From Haloprofundus halophilus (GTDB lineage Archaea; Halobacteriota; Halobacteria; Halobacteriales; Haloferacaceae), in assembly GCF_003439925.1 (NCBI RefSeq), contig NZ_QQRR01000003.1:62001-126000 (forward strand): DNA of 64,000 nucleotides, written 5' to 3'. Below the pieces are notes generated by a model that saw nothing but the letters and a program-made list of their open reading frames with translations, ran no database searches and was not told the DNA's origin. The position numbers and the translations under genes are program-made. Within the stretch, counting starts at the first letter, position 1; each line of letters starts with the position of its first letter. Positions 34,777 through 43,763 of this stretch are shown here, in pieces.

Positions 34777-36681
34777 CTACACCCTATCAGTGGTATTTTG
34801 AGGGTCGTCAGCCGCTTCGATAAGTTGAGCTTCTTCCTCCAACGCGGTCACTTTGACTGGGTAGGTTCCTTCGTCCTCTACCGAGACGAGTGCATGGCTG
34901 TACCCACGGTCGCGATCACCAGGCTTTGCATTGCGAATGAACTCTGCTTCGCGGGACGTCAGCCCAAGCTTCATGCGATTCTCCTCAGAGAGGCCTGGGA
35001 GCCGGTGGAGGATTTTCATTGAGCAATTGTTCGCGATGGTTTCTGCTCGTGGATGGATGAAGAAGTCCTTGAGCTCCTGTGTTATGAGATGGATGCTCAA
35101 GTCGTAGTGTCGAGAGTGCCGTGTAGCGCGGTCGAGCCACTGTAGACTTCCCTCGTGTTCCATGAGGTAATGAGCCTCGTCGACAGCGAGGATGACACGC
35201 TTGTCCGTCTCTTTGGCTCGCTGGTAGACGCTATCGAAGAGTAATTGCATCATCAACGCAATCTCACGGTCTGCTTCACCTTGCTGAAGGTCTAGGTAGA
35301 CGACTTTCTCACCGGAGATGTTGACTTCCGTTTCACCGGCAAGGTTCGAGAATTCACCATTGCCCATGAACGGGCGCATCGACATTCGGAGTTCAGCAGC
35401 GCGTTCTTGCCACTTCTCAACTTCCAGCTCGGTCGGATCGGCTGCTTCCCCGTCAACCGAGTCAAGAAACGCCTCCGCATCCTCGGCAATCTCAGCAAGA
35501 ATACCGATTACATCACGAATCGTCGGGCTCGTATTGCCGTGTGTCGAGGGATCCGATGTGATTCCGTTGCGGCGATAGGCTTCCCGAACAGTGGTGCCAA
35601 GGACTGCACGCTCTTTCTTGTCAAGCCCGTTGCCAACATGCGCAAAGAACGTGTCAAAGAAGCCCATGACGCTACTGAACCGCTGACTGAAGGGATCGAT
35701 ATCAGGAACTTCCTGAAGTACGCGTGCCGGTGTCTGCTTGATTTCTAAGGGGTTCAAGCCTCGAGTACCCCCAACCACGATATGTTCCCCATCGAGAGCA
35801 TCAGAGAGGCTCCGGAAACCCTCTAACGGGTCAATCATGATGAGAATCGTATCTGGATCTTTAGCGAGTTGGCGCAAGTTCAACAGCTTCGTTCCAAACG
35901 ATTTCCCCGACCCAATCTTTGCTGCGGTGAGGATATTGTATCCGTTCTCACGGTCGAACCGATCCATGACAACTGGGGCGTCCGTTGACGCATGGAACCC
36001 GACGAGCACGCCGCTCTCTTCTATGAGCGTCCCAGCAGAGAACGGAAAGAGTGCACCAGCAGCCTTCCCCAACATCGGTGTCGTCTGCTCAAGTGTGTCT
36101 TTCGCAATCGGACTATTGCTCACAAGTCCTTTATCTTGTGTGTAATCGACAGACTTCGTGACGAGACGCTGTTTCATCAGCTCCGATTGCAATCGGTTGG
36201 TCGTCTCTTTGACCTCCTTTTTCGTGTTCCCACGAATCGTGAGATAGACCGCGACCTCGACGACACGTTGTGAACCGTCCGTGAGCTGTGCAAGGACTTC
36301 CTTGTGGTCTTGGAGTCGACGTTGCGTTGCGCCGAGTGAGGCACCGCCGCGTAGTTCTTTTTCACGTCTCGTCGCATCGAGATTGGTAATCGCCCGCTCG
36401 AATTGACTGATCGCTTGCTCTGAGTCGCGTGGACTAGCGTAAATTGAGATGTCGATGTCTGCACTCGGATGCGTTGTCAGCATATCCAGCAAGCCAGGAG
36501 TGGCCGCTGCCGGGAAATCAGCGAAGAACAGGGTCTTCGCCCACCGTTCGCCCGTCTGTGTGATATCGGATTCGAGCTTGATACTCGACGGAGCGACGTT
36601 CTGTGCGTGAACCCGAGTGTGACTCTTCTCAGTATCGTTGGCTTCGAGACGGGTGAACCGCTCAATGAGTGTTTTCAGCAT
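34777..36681 (-). CDS. virB4: VirB4/TraC-type conjugation ATPase
   Basis: 634 residues. N-terminal TraC-like half (WAKTLFFADFPAAATPGLLD), Walker A NILTAAKIGSGKSFGTKLLN near 255, DPLEGFRSLSDAL, Walker B RVILAVDEAHYLMEHEGSLQ near 497, then a VirB4 family block HSRHYDLSIHLITQELKDFF. VirB4 powers assembly of type IV secretion channels and pili. Two bp from both neighbours, so tightly coupled. Confidence 0.92.
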   Translation of the reverse strand: MLKTLIERFTRLEANDTEKSHTRVHAQNVAPSSIKLESDITQTGERWAKTLFFADFPAAATPGLLDMLTTHPSADIDISIYASPRDSEQAISQFERAITNLDATRREKELRGGASLGATQRRLQDHKEVLAQLTDGSQRVVEVAVYLTIRGNTKKEVKETTNRLQSELMKQRLVTKSVDYTQDKGLVSNSPIAKDTLEQTTPMLGKAAGALFPFSAGTLIEESGVLVGFHASTDAPVVMDRFDRENGYNILTAAKIGSGKSFGTKLLNLRQLAKDPDTILIMIDPLEGFRSLSDALDGEHIVVGGTRGLNPLEIKQTPARVLQEVPDIDPFSQRFSSVMGFFDTFFAHVGNGLDKKERAVLGTTVREAYRRNGITSDPSTHGNTSPTIRDVIGILAEIAEDAEAFLDSVDGEAADPTELEVEKWQERAAELRMSMRPFMGNGEFSNLAGETEVNISGEKVVYLDLQQGEADREIALMMQLLFDSVYQRAKETDKRVILAVDEAHYLMEHEGSLQWLDRATRHSRHYDLSIHLITQELKDFFIHPRAETIANNCSMKILHRLPGLSEENRMKLGLTSREAEFIRNAKPGDRDRGYSHALVSVEDEGTYPVKVTALEEEAQLIEAADDPQNTTDRV

Positions 36682-36683
36682 CG

Positions 36684-37733
36684 TCAGAACCTCCCAGAAT
36701 TAGTGCCAGTCACGATGGGGACAGAGCGAACGCGTTCGTTCTGTTGCCCCGAACTTGGCCCGTAGTGTGTTCGTTCGCCACTCCAGTACTCTTCGATCAG
36801 TGCAGAAAGCTCATCAGCTGAAACTCGTTCTACCTCACATCCTTCCAAATCTCGAATGCCGCTTTCAACTGCCCGTAGTCGACGCTCTATTTCCTCTTTC
36901 TGTCGTTCGCGAATCTCTTCGTAGGTGAGTTGCGTGCTCTCTGCTCCGAGTATTCGAATACACCCACCAATGACTGGGAGCGTACTGAGCTTTGAGATAG
37001 CTCCTCTCTCGGCTAATTGCACTTCGTGGATGCTCACTGGGATGAGGATGTGATACTCACGGACACAGGTTCCACGACTCACGAATTCCGCGGGGAACTT
37101 CTCGTGGTAGACTCGGATGATGTCTCCGAGGGCGGGATTTTCGACGACGTCGGGGTCGTCGAGCCGTTCGCGGTAGCCGGCTGTAATTCGCTCTGGTTCA
37201 ACGGGGCGGGCGGTTGAATGGATTTGTAGGTCGAAATCCAATGCGTTTAGCATACTTCCGAAGGAGTTGGCTACCGCTCCCCACTCTTCGTCGGTTGCGA
37301 GTGAGAGATTCGCTGGACTCACTTGGAGTGCAGCAACGAGGTTCCCGTCGGTGCGTTCAACCAGATTTGAGACTGGCAGAAACCGTTTCACTTGCGTAAG
37401 TGAATCGGGCTGTTTGGCCGGCGATTCAGCAACTGCGGTTTTGGTGTGCTCTGTTCGTGAGAATTTGATCATGTCTGCCAACCACTCCTGTGGTGATTTG
37501 TGACTGGGTGTGACGAATACGAATGCAGCAGTTACGAGGAGAAGTCCAGTTGCTGCGATGAGTCCACCAAGATTGAGCCACTGTGGTGTCACAAGGAGGA
37601 TGAATCCACAGACTATCCCAGCGGGGATGAACAACTTCAGATCGTTGAGGCTGTAGTCGATTTCGATGCCGAATATTTCGTCGCTTGTTCCGAATTCATC
37701 GAGGATTCGTCGTGAGGGGTCGCGATGGCTCAT
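36684..37733 (-). CDS. PrgI/VirB3-like membrane protein with TraC-N-like soluble domain
   Basis: 349 residues. Two membrane helices at ~33-75 (LKLFIPAGIVCGFILLVTPQ and LIAATGLLLVTAAFVFVTPS) followed by a soluble domain (~110-310) with VERTDGNLVAALQVSPANLS and YHEKFPAEFVSRGTCVREYH, similar to the VirB4 N-terminal region. This layout corresponds to PrgI or VirB3 joined to the front of VirB4. Overlaps the downstream start of the VirB6-like stop by four bases. Confidence 0.75.
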   Translation of the reverse strand: MSHRDPSRRILDEFGTSDEIFGIEIDYSLNDLKLFIPAGIVCGFILLVTPQWLNLGGLIAATGLLLVTAAFVFVTPSHKSPQEWLADMIKFSRTEHTKTAVAESPAKQPDSLTQVKRFLPVSNLVERTDGNLVAALQVSPANLSLATDEEWGAVANSFGSMLNALDFDLQIHSTARPVEPERITAGYRERLDDPDVVENPALGDIIRVYHEKFPAEFVSRGTCVREYHILIPVSIHEVQLAERGAISKLSTLPVIGGCIRILGAESTQLTYEEIRERQKEEIERRLRAVESGIRDLEGCEVERVSADELSALIEEYWSGERTHYGPSSGQQNERVRSVPIVTGTNSGRF

Positions 37734-39466
37734 TCGCGCTGCCCCCGCGTGTTGAAGACCGTCTCTCGACTTTCAGCATTCTGTTGTGCGTGCGAATATG
37801 GACCACTGTACCTTTCGTTCTCTACGACATCTCGAACATCGTAGAACTGTTCGTCGGCGGCCCCTTGAAGAAGAATTGTCTTGTCCGAGTATGCTTTGTC
37901 GAACCGTTCATATCCCGTATCTAGTGTCCAATCACGGTTTGAGCTCGTTCCACCGACTCCCTTGAACTCTCCATTCGGGAGGAAATATCCCGCACGGTAA
38001 TCCTGTTCACTATCCAATTCAGATCGTGTTGTGACCTTGTTGAGAGAAACGCTCGGAGGAATCCGAGAGTCGGTGATCGATTCTCGCGAAGCGCTGGATG
38101 TCTCCGACGCGCTTGAAACACCTAGAATCGTCGTTACTGAGTGACCATTTCGGGCAAGCTCACTCGAGGCATTCCCAAGTGCACTAACCGCACTCGTGTC
38201 TGTCGCACCAACAGTAGCGGTCGAACTCGCATTGTCGCTCGAGAACGGCGAACCGTTCAGTGGGTCTACACGTGGACTGGAGGCGGCTGAACTCGCCGCG
38301 CTCGTCGCTGCACTTCCGGCGTTTCCGAGCTTGTCCGACGCACGTGTGAAACTCGTTGCGGAGACAGCACCGAGAACGCCCGCAGCCATCGCCGAAAACG
38401 GCCGCATCGAGCGCATGCCGATGAACAACATAATCGGCGATAGGAGCGCAATGACCCACAGACAAAGCGTCAAGAGCGCATACACGCCAAGACCAGGGAC
38501 AATCGATGTCGCTCCAGGCATTGCACTCCGAGCGGCGTTGATGATTGGATACCCGAAGCCCAACACGAGCGCTGTCGGGAAGGGGAGGAACGCGACGGTG
38601 ACGAACATATCACGGCCGATTTCACCGACCTTCGCGACGATGCTGAGTGGCCCGAAATCGACCAGTGAGAGGGCGATGAAGATTGGGAGTGCGGGGGCGA
38701 AGACAAACACTGCCACCCACGACAGGCCGAATACGAGCGCAATCAAGAGGAACAGCACGCCTGATGAGAGCCAGACGAGAACAATGCCAAGGCTGGCTGC
38801 GGCAGCGTTCCCCCCGACCGATCCGAGGTCCGCAACGAGGTCAGCGCCCTCGGGGGCGACCGCGAGAATCAGTCCCTGTGAGAGATGCAGCACTACAGCA
38901 GCCCAGATCCAGGAAGCGAGGATGAAGAACAAGCCGAACCAACCTTTCTGACGGAGTGTCTTGCTTCGGTGTGCTGCAGCAGACCCACCTGGGAGAATCG
39001 TGGTGAGTCTTAGCAGAATCATCGCGAAGCCCCACAGGGCAAGCCCGATTGGAAGTCCTTTCGAGAACCACATATCGTACGCCGTTCCCATCGGTGCATT
39101 TGTGGGGCGGTCGACGAGTTCCATCTCACCATCTTGAAGCGGCACTGGCCGAGAGACGAGGAATTCGACAGCCCATTCGGCGACGTCGCGAGAAAACTCG
39201 AGGAATCCCTGTGCGATGGCTCGAACGGCGTCAACGACACCGTTGCAGACTTGGCCACTCACGGGGTCGATACCGCTACAGTAGCCTGCATCATTGGTGG
39301 CGGTGCTATTCTCACCTTGGTCGTCACCAGTGGGCGTTGGTTCGCTTGGTGTTCCGAGTTGGAGTGAGTTCGCCGGTGTTTCTGCGACGGCGAGCATGGG
39401 GACGAATCCAGCGCTCACGATGAGTGTCAGTACAAACATCACCGGGAGGATTCGTTTCTGTGTCAT
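37730..39466 (-). CDS. VirB6/TrbL-like polytopic conjugation protein
   Basis: 578 residues from ATG 39466 (upstream in-frame 39520 is less likely). Signal peptide (RILPVMFVLTLIVSAGFVPM), a Cys-containing extracellular part (GYCSGIDPVSGQVCNGVVDA), seven or so membrane helices in ~125-400, then a Ser/Ala-rich cytoplasmic tail. The layout matches VirB6/TrbL channel components of type IV secretion. Stop overlaps the start of the PrgI-like gene. Confidence 0.78.
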   Translation of the reverse strand: MTQKRILPVMFVLTLIVSAGFVPMLAVAETPANSLQLGTPSEPTPTGDDQGENSTATNDAGYCSGIDPVSGQVCNGVVDAVRAIAQGFLEFSRDVAEWAVEFLVSRPVPLQDGEMELVDRPTNAPMGTAYDMWFSKGLPIGLALWGFAMILLRLTTILPGGSAAAHRSKTLRQKGWFGLFFILASWIWAAVVLHLSQGLILAVAPEGADLVADLGSVGGNAAAASLGIVLVWLSSGVLFLLIALVFGLSWVAVFVFAPALPIFIALSLVDFGPLSIVAKVGEIGRDMFVTVAFLPFPTALVLGFGYPIINAARSAMPGATSIVPGLGVYALLTLCLWVIALLSPIMLFIGMRSMRPFSAMAAGVLGAVSATSFTRASDKLGNAGSAATSAASSAASSPRVDPLNGSPFSSDNASSTATVGATDTSAVSALGNASSELARNGHSVTTILGVSSASETSSASRESITDSRIPPSVSLNKVTTRSELDSEQDYRAGYFLPNGEFKGVGGTSSNRDWTLDTGYERFDKAYSDKTILLQGAADEQFYDVRDVVENERYSGPYSHAQQNAESRETVFNTRGQRE

Positions 39467-39494
39467 GGAGTGGTGAATTGCTGTGTAACGTCCC

Positions 39495-39872
39495 TCAGAA
39501 GAAGGGGACGAGACTGACACAGTCTGCGAGAGAGGTCCCGGTGAATCCGATGAACATCTCGATAACGACGGCGAACAGTGGCGTTGTTACGGCACTCATG
39601 CCAGCGCGGTTACGCCAGCTTTTGAATGATTGGACTGTTTGCGGGTCTTTCGGGAAGCCGGCTGCAGTGTGGAGGACGTAGGAGAGAATTGCAGCGCCGA
39701 TCATGAGCGTCCCGACGACCAATGGGGCTGCTTGGTTGATGGTATCGGCGAGTGGCGTCCCACAGATACCATTGCCGACTCCTTCTTGGGCAGCGACTGT
39801 CGTACTCGCAGTTGCGAACAGGACCACAGCGACGACCACTGTGTGACAAGTGCGACGCAAGAAAGTTGACAT
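39495..39872 (-). CDS. VirB2-like pilin subunit
   Basis: 125 residues from ATG 39872. Signal peptide ending near TTVAAQ, then GVGNGICGTPLADTINQAAP, two hydrophobic segments (LVVGTLMIGAAILSYVLHTA and SAVTTPLFAVVIEMFIGFTG) linked by a short basic loop, and a closing Cys near the end. Size and two-helix form fit VirB2/TrbC-type pilins; the two Cys may form a disulfide. First gene of the transfer operon, 28 bp before the VirB6-like gene. Confidence 0.7.
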   Translation of the reverse strand: MSTFLRRTCHTVVVAVVLFATASTTVAAQEGVGNGICGTPLADTINQAAPLVVGTLMIGAAILSYVLHTAAGFPKDPQTVQSFKSWRNRAGMSAVTTPLFAVVIEMFIGFTGTSLADCVSLVPFF

Positions 39873-39956
39873 AAATGTGTATCCACCTGTGAAACGTGTG
39901 GCCTTCTTTGCAATTTCAGATGCTTCAGGTATCCTAAGGGTTGTTTTCCTAGACAT

Positions 39957-40081
39957 TCTGTCGTATTCTATCCGAAGGTAGTATCTATCGTTATTAGAAA
40001 CTATCGGCCATATCTGTGATTTCTGAGAGATTAACTGTCCCGAAGGCTTTTGTTCTGATTAAGACCACTATTGGTTAGACG
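39957..40081. promoter_or_regulatory. Divergent promoter region of the transfer operon
   Basis: A short AT-rich spacer between the leftward transfer operon (start 39872) and the rightward small gene at 40082. TATA-like CGTATTCTAT and GAAACTATCG stretches are visible. No clear inverted repeat was seen. Confidence 0.4.
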
Positions 40082-40276
40082 ATGACTCGGCCAAATGCAG
40101 ATGTTCCTGAGGGAGTTCATGGGAGTATGAAAGAGCTAGGGAAGATGTACGGAATCTCGACGGAGGAGGCCTACATTCTCGCTGCAAAAGTGCTGTTGAA
40201 CCTCGAATCAGAAATTGAGTACAACCCAGATGGCGACCTCGTTGAGGCATTCCTCGAGAAACACGCTAATCGGTAA
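40082..40276 (+). CDS. Small basic-acidic helical protein divergent from the transfer operon
   Basis: 64 residues: VPEGVHGSMKELGKMYGIST, then EEAYILAAKVLLNLESEIEY and a tail NPDGDLVEAFLEKHANR. It may be a ribbon-helix-helix or small HTH protein regulating the divergent transfer operon or acting in a relaxosome, but neither is shown. Confidence 0.6.
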   Translation: MTRPNADVPEGVHGSMKELGKMYGISTEEAYILAAKVLLNLESEIEYNPDGDLVEAFLEKHANR

Positions 40277-40353
40277 CGAGATCGGTGCAGGTAGTTTGAG
40301 AGGCAGCAGAAGAACAGATCAATAACGCTATACACGCCGTGTTTGAGAAACCC

Positions 40354-40406
40354 GGCTCTGCTGAAACCATCAACAGTTGATAGGAATGGCGTGCAAGATA
40401 CAGAGC
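40354..40406. repeat. Possible IS terminus related to 8841-8898
   Basis: GGCTCTGCTGAAACC to GTGCAAGATACAGAGC, with complementary GCTCTG and CAGAGC ends. The region 40277-40566 holds no convincing gene. Confidence 0.35.
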
Positions 40407-40566
40407 ATGTACCCATTATGAAGGCCTCGTTTATTTCGACTTCTTGAATCTGAACCATCCGTCAAATAGAAGTGCCAGCTTATCGCTATAGATTCTACCA
40501 AATCGCGTTGGTTTTCTTGGAGTACTCTTGAATACAGACTCCGTGCCTGATCATTTAGGACTTTAA

Positions 40567-41250
40567 TCACATCTCTACATTCGACATCGCAGACGCTACA
40601 AGCCCCTCAGAAGGAATATTGTATCGAGTAGTGATTGCTTGCACACCCGTCTCCTCAGAATGTTTCGCGTGACATCGAATTAAATTCTCGACAGCGCCCA
40701 TCAACCACCCTGGGTTGTTGTCCGGTCGTGCACCGCCAGCATGAACATCATCGTGACACGCACGACAGAGATAACACCCAACTTTGTTCTCACCATACCG
40801 CCAATGATGAAAGTCCAACCCAGCGTCAGGAGCGTCACCACACAACCGGCATGCGTCAGGAGGCTCTCGGAAAGCAGACTGTGAAATTCGCTGATTTGGC
40901 TCCAATCCCGCTCGACGAACCGCCTCGTTCCAACTCCCAAACCGCTTCAGATAACTTCGACCGTAATACTCCCCACAATCATCCATCTGTTCTTTCGTCG
41001 GCGTTCGATTCAACTCCCTTGCCAGCCGCCTGATCTCGTTCAATAAATCATCCGTCGGCACTTTCCACACCTGATTCGGCTCGAACCCCGCCTCCCGAAG
41101 AGCCTCATTCCACCCCCCGAATTCATTTTGGTACTGCGATGCCCAATACCCCCCTCGGTCATTCATCTCCGTAGTCGTCGGTGTTTGACCGAGTTCCTCC
41201 GCGAGTCGATGAAGGGCATTAAGCAGATCCTTTCTCCTGTCCTCTCCCAT
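40567..41250 (-). CDS. HNH endonuclease with homing-endonuclease-associated repeats
   Basis: 227 residues from ATG 41250. Two repeats, LHRLAEELGQTPTTTEMNDR and then FGGWNEALREAGFEPNQ, repeated as IRRLARELNRTPTKEQMDDC and then FGSWNEAVRRAGLEPNQ. They bind DNA in many HNH homing enzymes. A C-terminal HNH with zinc knuckles follows (CRLCGDAPDAGLDFHHWRYG then CYLCRACHDDVHAGG). Likely a free-standing homing or mobile nuclease. Confidence 0.85.
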   Translation of the reverse strand: MGEDRRKDLLNALHRLAEELGQTPTTTEMNDRGGYWASQYQNEFGGWNEALREAGFEPNQVWKVPTDDLLNEIRRLARELNRTPTKEQMDDCGEYYGRSYLKRFGSWNEAVRRAGLEPNQRISQSAFREPPDACRLCGDAPDAGLDFHHWRYGENKVGCYLCRACHDDVHAGGARPDNNPGWLMGAVENLIRCHAKHSEETGVQAITTRYNIPSEGLVASAMSNVEM

Positions 41251-41616
41251 ACTGTTCCCAAATCGACACACTCTCAATTCATTACTTCGGTTTCGGAAAA
41301 TGACTGCTAGTTGCCCAGCCTGTACTGAGCGATTTGAGCAGCTCACACCGGGTGTCGAACCAATGACCGAGATGCGCCCTCTGTTCAGCACGACCGCAGA
41401 AAATCATCACCACAGTAGGATTTCAACAGACCAAACAGACCCTAAATACCCAACCCCTGCGACTTGCAAACTCCTCATGAGCAACCTCAACCGGTACTAG
41501 CTCTAAGAGAACCTTTATCCATCAGCCTCCTCAAGAAAACGGGGCCGACAAAGCAGGAGTTCATCGACTATCTGGAGTCTGGGCTCGTCGAACGGGATTT
41601 CAGAGAACTGTTTTGA
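41251..41616 (+). other. Gene-poor stretch with a C-terminal coding fragment
   Basis: The plus strand ends in a start-less frame reading PLSISLLKKTGPTKQEFIDY then LESGLVERDFRELF and TGA at 41614-41616. It looks like the tail of a lost gene (perhaps a transposase); I do not recognise the family. The rest is the HNH promoter region and unassigned sequence. Confidence 0.35.
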
Positions 41617-41721
41617 TCAGTCGCGGAGCTCTGCGACCGACTGACCGACCTCTCGGACGTGTGCACTTCGCTCGAGGTCAAGTTCCTCAGCGAGGTAATC
41701 AACCGTCTCTTCGAGGCTCAT
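41617..41721 (-). CDS. 34-residue microprotein
   Basis: ATG 41719-41721, stop 41617-41619: MSLEETVDYLAEELDLERSA then HVREVGQSVAELRD. Very acidic and helical, as in real haloarchaeal microproteins, and free of the frame-shadow bias. No known family. Confidence 0.4.
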   Translation of the reverse strand: MSLEETVDYLAEELDLERSAHVREVGQSVAELRD

Positions 41722-41870
41722 ACATGAAGGGAGCGCTCCGATCAGTATAAACCTAGTGCTGTATCATGACTACGGAGGAGATGACCAGACTGTCTAATGA
41801 CTGGATGGAGCTACCGCTGCGAGAATCCGGTCGCCTCAACTGAGAATCCGTCGGCTTGTTTTGCGACATT

Positions 41871-41910
41871 CAGTGAGGGAAGCCCACGACTTTAGTCGTG
41901 GGAGAAGTCA
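41871..41910 (+). repeat. Solo IS200/IS605-type end, near-identical to 25863-25902
   Basis: CAGTGAGGGAAGCCCACGAC, one variable base, TAGTCGTGGGAGAAGTCA. It ends 7 bp before the GTG of the next gene, so it lies in or replaces that gene's natural leader. Confidence 0.6.
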
Positions 41911-41917
41911 CAACCAT

Positions 41918-42505
41918 GTGTCCCTCGAACGACTGATACACGGGAAACGAGTGAACGCCACCATCGGGTGGATACTCACAGGAGCCGTTGCAATGACTGG
42001 TCTTACGAGCGTTCTCACTCACGAGATTCTCTGGGGAGTTTTCTCGGGATTCGTCGCAGTAGTGATATCGCTACCAGCGCTTCTGACTCGCGACTGGACG
42101 GCAATCGTCTCCTGGTCACTTCTGGCCGTCGCTGCTGTTGCTGTGCTTGCGAGAGCGTTCGATTTCTACTCCAATACTGCAGGCTACCTCGCCATTGCAG
42201 CGCTCGCGCTTATCATCGTCGTCGAACTCGACGTGTTCACCTCGGTCGAACTCAGCCGTCGGTTCGCAATCGTGTTTGCAGTCCTGATGACGATGGCGCT
42301 GCAGGCCGTTTGGATCATCGCTCAGTTTTACTCTGACCAGTGGCTCAACACTAACTTTCTGAGTACGCAAACTGAACTGCAAAATGACATAGTGACTGTT
42401 ACGATTGTAGGCTTCGTTTTAGGTGGCCTTTTTCAGTGGTACTTTGCACGGTTCGAGCCCATCGGTTCCGTCGGCGAATCATCGAAGCAGGGGGAGACGA
42501 CATGA
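41918..42505 (+). CDS. Polytopic membrane protein
   Basis: 195 residues from GTG 41918; the frame is open into the transposon scar, and the original start may have been lost. Five hydrophobic segments: ATIGWILTGAVAMTGLTSVL, then ILWGVFSGFVAVVISLPALL and three more. Similar in plan to the next gene, whose ATG overlaps this stop by four bases (ATGA), so the pair is translationally coupled and may form a complex. Confidence 0.6.
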   Translation: MSLERLIHGKRVNATIGWILTGAVAMTGLTSVLTHEILWGVFSGFVAVVISLPALLTRDWTAIVSWSLLAVAAVAVLARAFDFYSNTAGYLAIAALALIIVVELDVFTSVELSRRFAIVFAVLMTMALQAVWIIAQFYSDQWLNTNFLSTQTELQNDIVTVTIVGFVLGGLFQWYFARFEPIGSVGESSKQGETT

Positions 42506-43116
42506 CGCTCAGTGACGTACTTGGATTGTCCGATTCTCACGAACGTCTTCTCGTACGCGTTCTCCAAGTCACGCTGGCTGGATTGCTCGTCTACGGACTA
42601 GTGGTATCTCAGATGGCGATCATCGTGGCCGCTGTCATTGGACTTGGTGTGACGTTTCTTCCGGCACTTCTCCGCCGAGAATACGGCTACTGTATGGATG
42701 CCGGTCTCGTGCTCTGGATCTCCATTGCGATGATTCTCCACGTCATTGGCTTTCTCGGCTTTTACGATCGATTCCAGTGGTACGACGAAATCACACACAT
42801 GATCTCTGCGACGGTCATCGCTGGGGTAGGCTATGCAGCCTTCCGGGCGTTGGAACTGCATTCCGAAGATATTGAGGTTCCATCGGAGTTTCGGGCCGTA
42901 TTCATCGTGGTATTCGTCCTCGCTGCAGGTATGTTCTGGGAGATTTTGGAATACGTCTTCGGTGGACTCGTCACCGTCTATGGAATTGACGACATCGTCA
43001 CCGACATGGTGTTCAACGGAGTTGGTGCGATAATCGTCGCCGTCTGGGGGACTGGCTACGTGGACGGGCTAATAGAGTTCTTCAGAGAACGACTTCGCCC
43101 TGAGAGTGACATGTAA
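42502..43116 (+). CDS. YjdF/DUF2238-like membrane protein
   Basis: 204 residues. Six hydrophobic segments; the central signature RFQWYDEITHMISATVIAGV and the late AAGMFWEILEYVFGGLVTVY plus DDIVTDMVFNGVGAIIVAVW match the YjdF-type DUF2238 pattern, with acidic and His residues inside membrane helices that could bind a metal. Function unknown. Confidence 0.7.
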   Translation: MTLSDVLGLSDSHERLLVRVLQVTLAGLLVYGLVVSQMAIIVAAVIGLGVTFLPALLRREYGYCMDAGLVLWISIAMILHVIGFLGFYDRFQWYDEITHMISATVIAGVGYAAFRALELHSEDIEVPSEFRAVFIVVFVLAAGMFWEILEYVFGGLVTVYGIDDIVTDMVFNGVGAIIVAVWGTGYVDGLIEFFRERLRPESDM

Positions 43117-43763
43117 TCTGTATCGAACTCCCTACGGAACTGGATTTGCGAAGAGACAAACAGTTCCTATCAGGTTTTTGTCGCCAATGGCAGTCGTAGA
43201 ATCGAAGCGTTGCTGTGCGGGCTGATTCTCAGTTCATTGCACAACGTTCCTCTCCCGATGATGGAGGCGGTAGGGATTGTGAACACCGTCTATAGTCAGA
43301 AATTCGCTGTTCATCGAACCGTTCAGTTCGCCTCCTCGGCAGTCTCGCTCGTTAGTTGGCTTTCGAGTTTTCTCCATCGACGGCTGCGGTCGCACGGAGA
43401 CGAAAAGAAAGCGGCGAAACGAATGTACGTCGGTACGGCGAACTGCGCGTACCGATGGTAGTTCTAACGGCCCACTTTATAGATGAGTGAGAAGTTGCGA
43501 AAACCGTGCGCTTGTCTGTGAAAGCCACCTTGACGGGTGGCGAGCGCCATCGTTTGTCCGCCCGCCGAACTCAAGTCCTGCTATCGTCGCTCAAGACAGA
43601 CACGAGCGATTTGACCCACTAAGCTAGCGAGCAGTGAAATCCGCGCTACCTCCAAATTTTCCCGCTGCAATGTAGACGTTGACCCGGGTATCCGTTGGCC
43701 TCTGAGACACCAGCGACCTCTGTGAGGACCTCCTGACGGCGCTACTGTGATTCTAAACCCGTT
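43117..43763. other. Gene-free stretch
   Basis: No frame here has convincing composition. A hairpin GCCACC-TTGACG-GGTGGC at 43524-43541, preceded by GTGAAA, is like the transposon scar at 10580. GC content rises after this point, so the stretch may mark the border between mobile-element-rich and more stable DNA. Confidence 0.4.

Noticed and set aside
43210-43461. 83-codon plus frame in the gene-free stretch
   Set aside because: Composition (many Ser, Val, Arg, Cys) is unlike haloarchaeal proteins and there is no motif.
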